Part shown: positions 25,001 through 35,376 of the stretch, piece after piece | Position numbering within the stretch: the stretch's first letter is position 1 | Layout of the letters: the number at the start of each line of letters is the position of its first letter | From: Costus lasius | Taxonomy: Eukaryota > Streptophyta > Magnoliopsida > Zingiberales > Costaceae | Direction of reading: 5' to 3' | Length of the DNA stretch: 64,000 nucleotides | Assembly: GCA_027563935.2 (NCBI GenBank) | Contig: JANVAS020000222.1 | Coordinates: 5,952,001 to 6,016,000, forward strand | Translations under genes and position numbers: made by a program | The notes under the pieces: model-generated | What the model was told of the DNA's origin: nothing | Seen by the model: the letters and a program-made list of their open reading frames with translations, nothing else | Database searches by the model: none

Positions 25001-25953
25001 ATCATTGGAAATGACATTCCTGAAATGCATGGCTGAGGAAGTGTTTCCAGATGAAAGATCTAGGAGAAGCAGCCTATGTGTTAGGTGTGAAGATCTACAG
25101 GGATAGATCTAAGAGGCTTCTCGGGCTGTGCCAGAGTACTTACATCGATAAGGTCCTGGAGAGATTTCATTTAGAGAATTCTAAACGAGGATATCTTCCA
25201 GTCAGACATGGTCTGAGTCTTTCGAAGAGTCAGTGTCCACAAACACAGACTGAGAAAGATGAAATGGACAATACGCCTTATGCTTCGGCTATTGGTTCCA
25301 TTATGTATGCGATGTTGTGTACTCGCCCAGACGTCGCTTACGGGTTAAGCGTAACCAGTCGTTTCCAAAGTAATCCAGGTATGGCGCACTGGATTGCAGT
25401 CAAGAACATTTTAAAATATCTGCGGAGGACCAAAGATATGTTCTTGATATATGGTGGTCAGGAAGAACTCAGTATTGAAGGATATACTGACGCTTCGTTC
25501 CAGTCGGACCAGGATGATTTCCGATCGCAATCAGGCTATGTTTTTAGCTTGAATGGAGGTGCAGTGGTGTGGAAAAGTTTCAAACAGTCAACTGTTGCTG
25601 ATTCCACAACAGAAGCCGAGTATGTTGCAGCCTCGGAAGCATCCAAGGAGGCAGTCTGGATTCGTAAGTTCGTGAGAGAACTTGGTGTTGTTCCTTCGAG
25701 TGCAGATCCTTTGGTTATCTTTTGTGATAACACTGGAGCAATCGCACAAGCAAAGGAACCACGGTCGCACCAGAAGTCCAAGCACATACTGAGACGGTTT
25801 CACTTGATCAGGGAGATCATAGATCGTGGCGAGATCAAAATCTGCAAGGTTCATACAGATGACAATCTGGCAGACCCGCTTACCAAGCCTCTGGCGCAGC
25901 AGAAGCATGAGAAGCACTGTAATAATATGGGTTTGAGATTTCTCAACCATTAG
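22085..25953 (+). pseudogene. Copia gag-pol of F, broken by a stop and a 13-bp deletion
   Basis: Starts MNFNVRSLLEREKFAGPNF after the leader, the same start as intact G. Gag has the CCHC knuckle CFHCGQLGHWKKDC (about residues 240-253) preceded by a lysine-rich stretch, then protease WVLDTACGVHIC (about 282-293). A TGA at 23024-23026, from a CGA codon, stops the frame in protease. The frame resumes and runs through integrase (HSDVCGPF, SDRGGEY, NGVSERR) and RT (YVDDILIIGND) to about 25030. There 13 bp are missing between two GCATG repeats and the frame shifts; the new frame hits a stop at 25034-25036. RNase H and the C-terminus (NNMGLRFLNH) continue in the other frame from 25051 to 25953. With near-identical LTRs, it probably moved with proteins from another copy. 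Confidence 0.96.
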
Positions 25954-25973
25954 ATTAAGTGCAAGTGGGAGAT

Positions 25974-27678
25974 TGTTGGGGTATGCCCTTAAGGCTAATG
26001 TTTGAGGCCTGTGGGAATGTATCTGTATCATGTAATAAACTGTTATGTTTATAAAGGCATGGTTATTATTCAGTTAGCTACATTGTCTGCTGCAATATAT
26101 GTTCTTCTGAATAATGTCTCAATGCTGTTCAGCTAGGCTGACATGCTATTATGTCCTTAGTCGATATATCTTGGTGAACATGAGACAGCCTTGATATTGT
26201 TAAGACTAATATGTGTTCTAATCTTATAGGATGCTTCGAGCATGGAATAAGATGTAGACTCATGGGTACATTGGATGTACTGGACAGACCCTACTAGGAT
26301 GTTCAATTGTTTGTCACAATGTGAATATTCCTTGATTAAGACAAGTGGCACATTTCCTCTGACTTGAGATCACTTGTGTTTTCTGAATGATGATTGTCAT
26401 TGTTTTGAGATGGTTCAATATCATTTGAAACATAATGATTATAGACTATCTTGGATGGTGAGCTTGAGTCAGGTTAGAGCACTAGTGATAGACATAGGAT
26501 TGCCGTCTCCTTGTTTAAGGAGTGTGATGTTCTAAAGGGGCCCCCTGGATGAGATGATTGAGAAAGTGTATGGCCATACCCAGGTGACTATGTTCATCTG
26601 TTCTGATCATGCTCATCATATTGGAGTTACGAGCTTGACAGGCTTGTCCAATAAGAACATCCAGTGGCAAAGGAAATATGCATGCCTTGTGAAATGATTC
26701 ACACTTGTGCTGTGGTTTGGGTGTAGTCTTGGAAGACTCTTTCCTTTATATCGGGAGACAGTGATGTGTTGCTAGATACCCCTCACTGATCGTGATAATG
26801 AGAATTATCGTTACCGACATTTAAAGGAAACCCTCAGGGTCGCACAATTTGATGATATGGCTTACTTAAGTCAGATCGTGTGGACTGAATTGTTCAGGTT
26901 CAGTTTAAAGGGATTTAATCTCTGATTGTGAGTGAGATCTGGTCTGATCATGTTTGATTGATTAGGGCTTGAGATCGGTAAGCTTCGATCGGGAGAATAG
27001 ATGCCAGATCGGTCAGATCAAGAGCATCGAAGAGATTGACGGTTAGATCTGAAGCCTTAGGGTTTAAGTAAGATCTAGACCATATTGCTTGGGTTAATTG
27101 GTCTTGGACCAAACCGATGTGAACTGGCTCATTGGTTGAGCGCATGGTTCAAGTGATGTGGCATTTGCGATTGGGTAAACCCAAGAGCGCACGTTGAGAA
27201 GTGGATGCTATTTTTGGATAGCACTTCTACTAATCGTGGCCATGACTCACGATTGCCACACTTCACGCCCCCCCTTCTCTTTGTTCGTCGCCAACGCTTG
27301 GCTTAGACGAGACAACATCTCGGCTAGAGAAGAGGAGGACGACAAGAGAGAAAAACTCACTCAAGCAAGGCGATCTCTTCTCCCTTCCATTCGACAAAGG
27401 CTTCTTGGAACCTTGCTAGCACAAGGAGCACCAAGGAAAGTAGGCGACACCAATTGTGTGCGTCACCTTAGGAGAAGGCTCGCTTGCGCCTTTCCTTCCA
27501 AGATTTCATCCAACGCATATGGCTATGGTATGAATTCAAGTTTACTTAAGTTGATCATATATCATGCAATAGATTCTTTCAAACCCTTAATTCCGCTGCA
27601 AAAGTTTTATGCGCCATATGTCTAGGGTTTTTGCTCCCCCTAGAAGGGGACCCCCCCTTAGGTTAAGGGGTACTTTCA
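25974..27678 (+). repeat. 3' LTR of F
   Basis: 1,705 bp, the same length as the 5' LTR with one mismatch seen. The preceding purine tract is AAGTGGGAGAT. The hairpin copy is at 26794-26809. It is followed by target duplication ACTTT and the rest of solo LTR E. Confidence 0.96.
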
Positions 27679-27699
27679 ACTTTCTCAATCATCTCATTC

Positions 27700-27719
27700 G
27701 GGGGGGGGGGGGGGGGGGG
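27700..27719 (+). repeat. Run of 20 G in solo LTR E
   Basis: An uninterrupted G20 followed by CCC. Sister LTRs have 4-7 G at this place, next to a GGGGCCCC-type palindrome. It may be true expansion or an assembly/sequencing artefact; the exact length should not be trusted. Confidence 0.85.
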
Positions 27720-28283
27720 CCCTTTAGAACATCACACTCCTTAAACAAGGAGATGGCAATCCTATATCTATCACTAGTGTCCTAACCTGACTCATGATCA
27801 TTATCCAAGATAGTCTATAACCATTATGTTTCAAATGATATTGAACTACCTCAGAACAATGACAATCATCATTTAGAAACACAAGTGATCTCAAGTCAGA
27901 GGACATGTGCCACTTGGTGCAAACAAGGAATATTCACATTGTGACAAGCAATTGAATATCCTAGTAGGGTCTGTCCAGTACATCCAATGTACCCATGAGT
28001 CTACATCTTATTCCATGCTCGAAGCATCCTATAAGATTAGAACACATATTAGTCTCAATCATGTCAAGGCTGTCTCATGTTCACCAAGATATCTCGACTA
28101 AGGACTTCACTGCATGTCAGCCTAGCTGAACAGCATCGAGACATTATTCAGAAGTATACTTATTGCAGCAGACAATGTAACATACTGAATAACAACCATT
28201 GCCTTTATAAACATCACAGTTTATACATGATACTGTTACAATCCCAAGGCCTCAAACATTAGCCTTAAGGGCATACCCCAACA

Positions 28284-28740
28284 CATACCTGCTACAGCTG
28301 GAGGTTACTTTGACCACGGAGAACTTGTGGCTAGAGTTTGGGAGCAGATGGTGGCTGATTAGCGGAGGTCGACGTCGAACAGTGAGAGGAGGCGGAGACT
28401 AACGTGGAAGATGGGCATCACCAGATATCTTCTCGATTCCAGTGATCTAGCCGGCAGATGGATTGATCCTTTCGGTTGCAGGTTCAATCTGAAAGAGAGG
28501 ATGGGTGGCCGGATTTTGAGGACAATCCATCGGTTGGATTATTGCCAGCGTCGAGTTGAAGCGAGAGCCCGGAGCAGGACTCGGTGGCAAGCAGAGGGAT
28601 TTTGCGACAACGGAGGAAGCTCGTTTAAAGAGGTGGAAGATGGGTGGCGTTCAGTTGGACAAGAGGTAGAGAAGAGAATGGTGACACATGCACCAGAGGA
28701 AGGGAACAAACATCCGATAGAATCAAACTAAAACTATTTC
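28284..28740 (-). repeat. Left LTR-like part of X (second piece) with E target duplication
   Basis: CATAC at 28284-28288 is the right target duplication of E; the sequence then continues that of 17570. On the minus strand it is C- and T-rich with CCACC and TCC repeats, as often seen in LTR/leader sequence. A 106-codon plus-strand frame (28411-28731) has arginine- and glycine-rich composition and no recognisable domain; I do not call it a gene. Confidence 0.45.
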
Positions 28741-29513
28741 CATTTCATTTTTCAAAGTCACTCAAATACATGAGGAAGATACAATGTTATAGGCAAAGCA
28801 ACAAGTAGCCATTGGAGGTTCTCTTCACACAAACATTTGACTTCTAGCCGTTGCTACTCTTGCATAAGCAGTCTTCCTCCAAACGTAAGCTTCCATTCCC
28901 TATTTGGCAGCTTCTACACAGAAGTCGCAAGCTGGAATCTCTTCTTCCTTTTCAAGTAAGCTGCTATGGGCATCACCTATTTCTTCTAGTTGTAGGAGCT
29001 TAGGCTGCTCTTCTTGGGGTGAAATTTTGGGCTTTATCTCTCTAGTTGAACTTGAAGTTGGACTTTCAGATTTGATCTTAACATAAGTTCAAATAATGGG
29101 ACCTCATATTGATGACATGACAAACAAAACAATAAGGACTAGTGCCTCATTAAAATTATGATTGCATTCTAATAAAATCAAAATTTAGACATAAACATTG
29201 ACTAAGTCTATGTTCCATCAAGGTTTATAATAATTATACAAAATTTGACTAAGTCAAAATTAAGTCAAATATCATGTCGATGTGCTCCCGCATCATACAC
29301 CCCGGGTTCAAATGTTACTACTCTTGGAGAAACTTCGGTTAATTAAAAACAAGCAACAATTAAACTAATAGAATGAAAACTAACAATTCATCGTGCTCAG
29401 GTGGAGGCATACATGTGTATTCATCTTTGCATGCATAGATTTAGTGGGTTGTCTTGTCTTAACCCCTAATGTACTTTTCACAATCAATGAGCAAGGGGGA
29501 AGAAAATTCAAAT
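28741..29513 (-). other. Non-coding part of X, nothing specific recognised
   Basis: AT-rich sequence between the LTR-like part of X and its internal relic. I see no convincing frame, RNA gene or terminal repeat. The boundary between LTR and internal region must lie in or near this stretch. Confidence 0.35.
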
Positions 29514-30523
29514 TTAAACAAGATGTATTAGCAAGCTCATGTTGTCTATTATAGCATATTCAAGTAAGAGAGAGGAAGGAATAATAAACTCATATCCATC
29601 AAATGTGAGTTGTGTTGGAGTGAAATTAATACCCATAAAATCAAAGTATTGCATGTTATGGTCCATGGGAGGAGCTATCACAAACTCAATTGTCTCTAAA
29701 GATTTAGGCATCACAAAGTCAAAATGTTCAACTTGACTAGTTTCTAAGGGTGCCTTAAAGGTGTGGGTAGAAGGATTTAAGAGACAAGACTCAAGGATCA
29801 CAAGATCTTCTAATTCTAAGGTTTCCCCTCAGGGTTGAGGATGGGGGTCTAAATCAATTTCAAAAGGATCTAACCTAGGTTCAAAGTGTGGTTCAAGAAG
29901 ATCTATGGATTTAGGTTCAACTTGGCTCTCAATTAAGTCATCAGTGGTAAATGTTCCAAACTTAAGTTGTGGTATGCATAATGGAGTCTCTATGGGCAAT
30001 TGATTCTCACATGAGTTAATAGTGGGTTCCTTAGTTGGAATAGATGTGCTAGACTCAAGTTGAGGAATGTTTTCTAAAGAATTTGTGGGTATGGGCCCTA
30101 AAATTGAAGGTAATGATTTTTCATGATTTATTTCTTCAAATTTAGTGGTTTCATCAAGACAAGGTTTAGGTTCTAAAGTTGGCTCTAAGGTTTGTTTGGA
30201 CTCTAGAGGGTTAGACCTCTCATGTTTAATTTGTAAGCAGTACTTTCCAATTCCCTATAAAAGCTATTGACTCCTTTCTAGGTACACACAACACTCATCC
30301 GAAGGGTTGCCAAATTCCCTATGGTAAATTATGTGTTCCAAACCTTTATGAATAAAACTATAACTCCAATGTTAGTTAAAATAATATCCTTGACAATCTT
30401 GCATGAATTCTTTCCCTAATAAGATGTCAAATCCTTGCAGACTCATTACATCAGACCAAATTTCAGTTTTGATATTGCCTAATTGAATGTGAACTAAGCA
30501 TTGAATGTCAATTAAACTTTAAG
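29514..30523 (-). pseudogene. Relic coding region of X, function unknown
   Basis: The minus strand shows one 95-residue frame (29801-29514, with DFVMPKSLETIEFVI and FDGYEFIIPSSLL). Upstream, to about 30230, there are traces of an acidic, proline- and serine-rich protein with repeated LES/EP phrases, interrupted by stops. The position downstream of the protease-like relic suggests an internal gypsy polyprotein region. I do not recognise RT, RNase H or integrase. Confidence 0.4.
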
Positions 30524-30835
30524 TCAAATCATTCCAAATATGTAGTAAGGGTCAACATGTGTCTCTAGGGTGAGGCCAAATTGTTCAAGGGATTTAATAG
30601 ATATGACATTGAACTTGACATAATGATCAATAATAGTTTTACCTCTATAACCATTGCACCAAATATTTGTTGTAAAACTATTAGGCCTATGTGTAAGAAC
30701 TCTATAGTTTTGTGTTGTAAAACTATTAGGCCTACGTGTAAGAGCCTTATATTGATCCCTAATAGCTATTAGTTCTATTCTAGCTATAACTTCCTTTTGA
30801 GTAAAGTGACTCATGAAGAAAAGTTTGGGGTGCAA
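30524..30835 (-). pseudogene. Ty3/gypsy protease-like relic of X
   Basis: A 103-residue minus-strand frame. Its C-terminal half, with FNVISIKSLEQFGLTLETHV then DPYYIF, resembles the second part of plant gypsy aspartic proteases (pattern: N-V-I-S, helix with K/E-x-L-G-L, then H-x-x-P-Y). The active-site DTG/DSG part is not intact. An internal 36-bp near-duplication encodes RRPNSFTTQNYRVLTHRPNSF. Similarity is judged from memory of the family. Confidence 0.45.
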
Positions 30836-31014
30836 CTAGGGTGTAAGGAATTTTTTTTTGTTTTTGTAAATAAACTAAAACTAAGAAATAACTTAAAAAT
30901 GCAAACTAAATAGCGTGAAAGAACTAAACATGAAAGCATGTAGTAATATTTTTTTTTCTAAAGGCACAAATTAAATCCAAGGATCAATGTGGGTAGACAA
31001 GAGTTGACCACTTG

Positions 31015-31029
31015 CCTGCTCTAATACCA
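31015..31029 (-). other. Primer-binding-like site of X
   Basis: On the minus strand TGGTATTAGAGCAGG, close to the initiator tRNA-Met complement TGGTATCAGAGC. It lies between the internal relic and the right LTR-like part, where a primer site should be for a minus-strand element. Confidence 0.55.
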
Positions 31030-31035
31030 AGCAAA

Positions 31036-31451
31036 TGTAGTGGGTGAACACATGTAGTGGGCTAGCATGTAAACACTAATTTTGTAGAAAAATACTTAAC
31101 TGGTTATGAAATTTTACTATGCCATGTAGGAAGATCTAGTGACCCATTAATCAAATTAAGTGAACCCAGCTGTAGAATTAAACTAGCTCTTTCAAATGAA
31201 CTAAGATGGATAGTTAGACGCTTAATTGAGCATGTAGAATATATATGACAAGTAGGCTAATCAGATTAGTAAACGACAGAATCATAGAAATTTATCAGTT
31301 AGCATAATTTGCTTTGTTGCTTATGAAGATCCAGTGATACTTCATTGCATCCAACTTCTCCATAAGCTAGAATAAAACTTATTCTTCCTTGCCGTGTGAA
31401 AGATTAGGGTTCTTGCTTATCAAAGCACATTAAACACCTGCAATAAGAACA
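31036..31451 (-). repeat. Right LTR-like part of X
   Basis: The part from 31324 to 31450 matches 16971-17097 of the left part (GAAGATCCAGTGATACTTCA versus GAAGATCTAGTGACACTTCA, then collinear). It also holds a second, shorter copy of the GAAGATCTAGTGAC phrase at 31130. It stops where the large inverted repeat begins. Confidence 0.5.
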
Positions 31452-31453
31452 TG

Positions 31454-32851
31454 ATGACACTGAAATTTATAGTAAATTTAATGTCATTTTCTATATCTTT
31501 TTGTGTCATATTATTACTACTTTGCTTATTTTTATGTCTTTTTTATCAAATATTGCAAAATCTACTTCTATTTTGGTTTTACATGATTTTCAAGTAAAAA
31601 GGCACGATTTTAAGGTGTTTTCGAGCAAAATCAACTACATAGAAGAATTCTCATCATCAAGAAGAAGATACACAACAAATTTCAAGCAAATCCAAGCAAA
31701 AACCCAAATTACGGTAGTACCGTAATATCCATTACGGTAACGTAATTCCCAGACAATGCCGTAATTTCGGAGCCCTGCCGTAATTTGGGAAGTTTTCATA
31801 CAGATGATTTTACGGCATCGCCGTAACCATCTTTACGGTGTCGTAATTCCATATGATTTTCCATCCGAGAGATTTTAGAGATTACGACACTGTCGTATTG
31901 ATCTTTATGGGTCGTATTTTGGTCTAGAAACTTACAGAAAAAAATACGGCACGACCGTAATAATTTTCACGGGCCGTAATTTTGTCACATAGTTCACAGA
32001 ATCAAATTATGGCACTGCCATAAAATCCATTACGGCCGTAATTTCTTTGTGAAAATCGCGGCCTGAGGTGTCCTCTACGCCTCTCGGTGCGAGGCCGAAC
32101 CCTAAGCACCTCTCTGTCGATTGCTCCCTGTATACTGGATAAAAATTCATGCTCTCACATTGTACGTCTTCTCCTCTTTAAGATGAGTCCGCCACTTCTT
32201 TCGGATCTCAATTTGGACTTCTGGATAAAAAGTTATGGTCCGCGCAAGATTCGGCCCCGAAATAGTCACGTGTCCACACAAAATGGATTTTACGGTGTCG
32301 TAATTTGATTCTGTGAACTCTGTGACAAAATTACGGCTTATAAAAATTATTACGACCGTGCCGTATTTTTTTCTGTAAGTTTCTGGACCAAAATACGGCC
32401 CGTAAAGATCAATACGGTAGTGTCGTAATCTCTGAAATCGCTCGGGTGTAAAATCATCTAGAATTACGGCACCATAAAGATCGTTACGGTGGTGCCGTAA
32501 AATCGTCTGTATGAAAACTTCACAAATTACGGCAGGGCTCCAAAATTACGGCACTGTCTGGGAATTACGGTACTGTAATGGATATTACGGCACTACCATA
32601 ATTTGGGTTTTTGCTTGGATTTGCGTGAAATTTGTTATGTATCTTCTTCTTGATGATAGGAATTCTTCTATGTAGTTGATTTTGCTCGAAAACGCCTTAA
32701 AATCGTGCCTTTTACCTAAAAATCATGAAAAACTAAAGAAGTAGATTTTGTAATATTTGATAAAAAAAGGCATAAAAATAAGCAAAGTAGTAATAATATG
32801 ACACAAAAATATATAAAATGGCATAAAATTTACTATAAATTTCGGTGTCAT
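31454..32851. repeat. Large inverted repeat, arms about 570-578 bp
   Basis: Left arm 31454-32031 and right arm 32282-32851 are inverted copies around a 250-bp centre. The arm starts ATGACAC(T/C)GAAATTTATAG, matching the end CTATAAATTTCGGTGTCAT. Both arms are full of short palindromes such as TTACGGTAGTACCGTAA (31709-31725). The arms differ at scattered bases, so the repeat is not brand new. It could be a long-terminal-inverted-repeat transposon, a foldback element or two LTR-like copies head to head. No clear target duplication is seen. Confidence 0.8.
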
Positions 32852-35376
32852 TAAACACATAAGGCTCAAACTTTGCTTATCCTCAAGCAAATAAATAGAA
32901 TAAAGAACTCTACTATGGAAAATATGCCTTTTTATGAAAAAAATAAATTTCTAAAATATAATCATACATGAAATTTTCCACTAACAGTTTGCACAAAATT
33001 TCAGATAAATACATTATCCTCTAAATTTAGTCTTTAAGATTCACAGCTTTTTTTTTTGACATAGGCAAGTTAAGTAATGAGAGCGGGATTTGACCCCAAT
33101 TTTTTATTTTTTTTTGTTGATTCATAGCTTTGATCGAATAAAACTTTGCAACTCTGATAATAAACAGAATCTCAGTCTCATAATTTCACCCAAGTTTTAG
33201 TTTAAATCTATCTTACCTTTATTTACAGGAATAGGATATCCAAAATCTTTTTCCACACAAAATTTTTTTTCTTTTCTATTTTTCTTCCTCTTCTTTTTCT
33301 TTTTATGGCATGTACCCACATAGATACATATATAATTTTTTATTTGGACTTCAACTCTTATCTTCGATATCACTGTCAATTTTACACAGTGCCAAGTAGA
33401 GGACTCATTTTCTTTCTCTCTCTCTCTTTTTTTTATAGACTTCAACCCATGTCTTAGGTACTACTGTCAATTTTACACAGTACTAAGTAGGGGAGTCTCT
33501 CACTATTTTTGTGGATTTTGGATTCTTTCTTCCCAACAAATAATAAAATAGACTAAACATCAACTAGGTTAATCAATTGACATCAATTCAAAAATTATAC
33601 TCATATGCTCATTTCATTCAAGAAAGATGCTTCACCCTTAGATTGCATTCATCAAACAACATACCTACCCAAAAACCTTATGCATCAATCAATGAAGAAT
33701 TTCAACAAGTAGATATATATTGAAGAAATAAATTCAGCATAATAGGTATATCTCCATTCTAGGCATGCATGCATGAACATTCATCATCATCGAAAAATCT
33801 ACCCATCTCTCATCACATGGATTCAAGTCATAAAATTTTTAAACCTCAAAAATATCATCATCAATGCAAAAGGTGTGAAGCATGAAACTCAAACAATCAT
33901 TGTCAAAAGTGTGACATGATAGACTCAAGCAACTTCATAGAATAGAAATCTCAATGAGTGATGTATCAAAAGTAAATCAGAGATGCAAACCATAATCATG
34001 AATAAAAGAAAGTGCAAATGATACTCACAAAACTATATAGCAAGCTCTAACTGAAAATACATAAGGCTCAGACCAAAAATAGTGTCGGGGCAGATGCTGC
34101 AAGGTCCAAATACGTGCCTTTTGAAATTTTACCTGCACAATTTTAAATACATAAGGCTCAGTCTGAAAATAGTCTCTAAAATAATAATGATAGAAATGAT
34201 TTACTCAAAGAATAATCAGAGATATAATCGATGGTACAGAAGAGTGCTGGTGAAAAGAGATAATGTAGCTGAGAAGTAGAGGGTAAACAGAGGCTAGCTG
34301 AAGAGCTCCTAGCAATGATGGTGATGCCGACAGTAGAGTGAGTAATCTCTAGTGGCCTGCTAGAGAATACAGTCCTGGAGGAGAGATCGTCGGTCGGTGT
34401 GTGTGAGAGATAGCCCTGCAAAAATAGAAAGTCAGTCATTAATGAAGATTCTACTGCAAAAATAATTAAAATCAATGTAATAAGAGGCAGTAGAAGAAGT
34501 AAGAGTCTGCTGTGGTATAATCCAGTGTCGACGGCTAGAAATAGTGATGTCAGAGGCAGATGCAGTGGTGGCTAGAGGTGGAAGACAGTTGCTCTTGAAG
34601 ATTTCTGGATTTCATGATGGTGCCAAAGATCAAAACTTTTCTCAACCCAGTTTCTTAAAATCACAGCGAGAAGACACCCAAAAATACGGTACCGTAAAAA
34701 CTAATACGGTACCGCCGTAATAGACTAAAACTCTCGGGATGAACTCATATCAAGATTACGGCACCATAAAGATTATTACGACAATGCTGTATTTTTCACA
34801 AAATTTCGTTTCTCCCTACAAAAAGAAAAGAAAAATTAATTCTAAAAATAAACTAAAATCAAAGAAACTAAGCTAAGTGATAATGCTTGGGTTGCCTCCT
34901 AAGAAGCATTAATTTTTAGGTCATTAGCTTGACCAAAAAACAAAAATCATGGTGAAGCAGGTGAATCAGTTCCAAAGTAAATAGCATGCAATTTCTTTCT
35001 TTTCCGCTGTCCAAAAAGTTTAGCAACAAATCCAAATATCTAGAATTTCATATAAATTACAATCACCATGGCTTTCTTAAATATGCGGAAGTCAAAATTA
35101 AGATTTCCAATGATCTTCCTATATTTGTTAGTAAGCAAAATCATAAGTCCTTTTTTCATGTTTATATTTTCAATTGCCATAAGAGTAGGACTTTGATCAA
35201 AAGATATAAGCATTGGATCATCAAAATAACTTTTATGTTTCTCATTAGATTCCTCAATAAAACATAATTTTTCAAATAAATCAAAAGAGTGAACATTAGA
35301 TATGGGCAAAACATCATCATGGTGAGATTCATCAATGTTTGTAATTTTCAAATCATTTTCAAGCTCCTCATGTTCA
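32852..35376 (-). mobile_element. Y: gypsy-like 3' region (minus strand), degenerate
   Basis: AT-rich sequence with landmarks of the region between pol and 3' LTR of plant gypsy elements, read on the minus strand: GCTTCTTAGGAGGCAACCC (34888-34907) and, much nearer the left end, TTTGCTTGAGGATAAGCAAA (32872-32891), followed by the arm start of the inverted repeat, which would be the LTR. A phrase TGAGCCTTATGT occurs three times (about 32857, 34060, 34147). No intact domain is found. Palindrome-bearing sequence at 34683-34800 resembles the J/inverted-repeat type. Confidence 0.45.
35040..35351 (-). pseudogene. Unidentified minus-strand frame in Y
   Basis: A 103-residue frame (MKITNIDESHHDDVLPISN...) with no recognised domain, serine- and lysine-rich with a C-terminal basic stretch. 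Its place upstream of the Y landmarks fits a relic of an internal gypsy reading frame. It is reported because it is the longest frame in the interval; it may well be chance. Confidence 0.25.

Larger units (their letters stand above)
18588..27678 (+). mobile_element. Full-length copia element F (9,091 bp)
   Basis: Complete structure: 5' LTR, primer site, 1.8-kb leader, gag-pol, purine tract AAGTGGGAGAT (25963-25973) and 3' LTR. The target duplication ACTTT is at 18583-18587 and 27679-27683. Both LTRs are 1,705 bp, and by eye I find a single difference (T at 19251, G at 26637), so insertion is very recent. The polyprotein nevertheless carries a stop and a 13-bp deletion. Confidence 0.97.
17571..28283 (-). 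repeat. Solo copia LTR E (minus strand), split by F
   Basis: One LTR of the main family in reverse orientation: pieces 17571-18587 and 27684-28283, together 1,617 bp. It is flanked by a perfect target duplication CATAC (17566-17570 and 28284-28288). No internal region exists, so it is a solo LTR left by recombination between two LTRs. Its 3' end (plus strand TGTTGGGTCCCC) differs from sister LTRs and contains the block GCGCTCCCCCTTGAAGGGG on its own strand. The hairpin at 18340-18355 is GACAAC-GTAA-GTTATC with one mismatch. F is inserted in it with target duplication ACTTT. Confidence 0.92.
16968..31451 (-). mobile_element. X: old gypsy-like element (minus strand), interrupted by E and F
   Basis: When E and F (17571-28283) are removed, the two parts join into one minus-strand structure: an LTR-like left part (16968-17570 plus 28289 to about 28740), an internal region with a protease-like relic, a primer-binding-like site at 31015-31029 and an LTR-like right part. 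The left part at 16971-17110 and the right part at 31324-31450 are clearly the same sequence, as expected for two LTRs of one element. The internal region is only about 2.3 kb and has no RT or integrase, so X looks like a non-autonomous or deleted gypsy derivative. Its outer ends are uncertain. Confidence 0.55.

Noticed and set aside
25536..26031. Antisense frames over RNase H, up to 147 codons (also 38213-38656, 52005-52367)
   Set aside because: Same reason: opposite strand of conserved RNase H codons, with no independent support.
28411..28731. 106-codon frame that could be a host exon
   Set aside because: No recognised domain, and the sequence is continuous with the LTR-like part of X, which recurs at 31324-31450.
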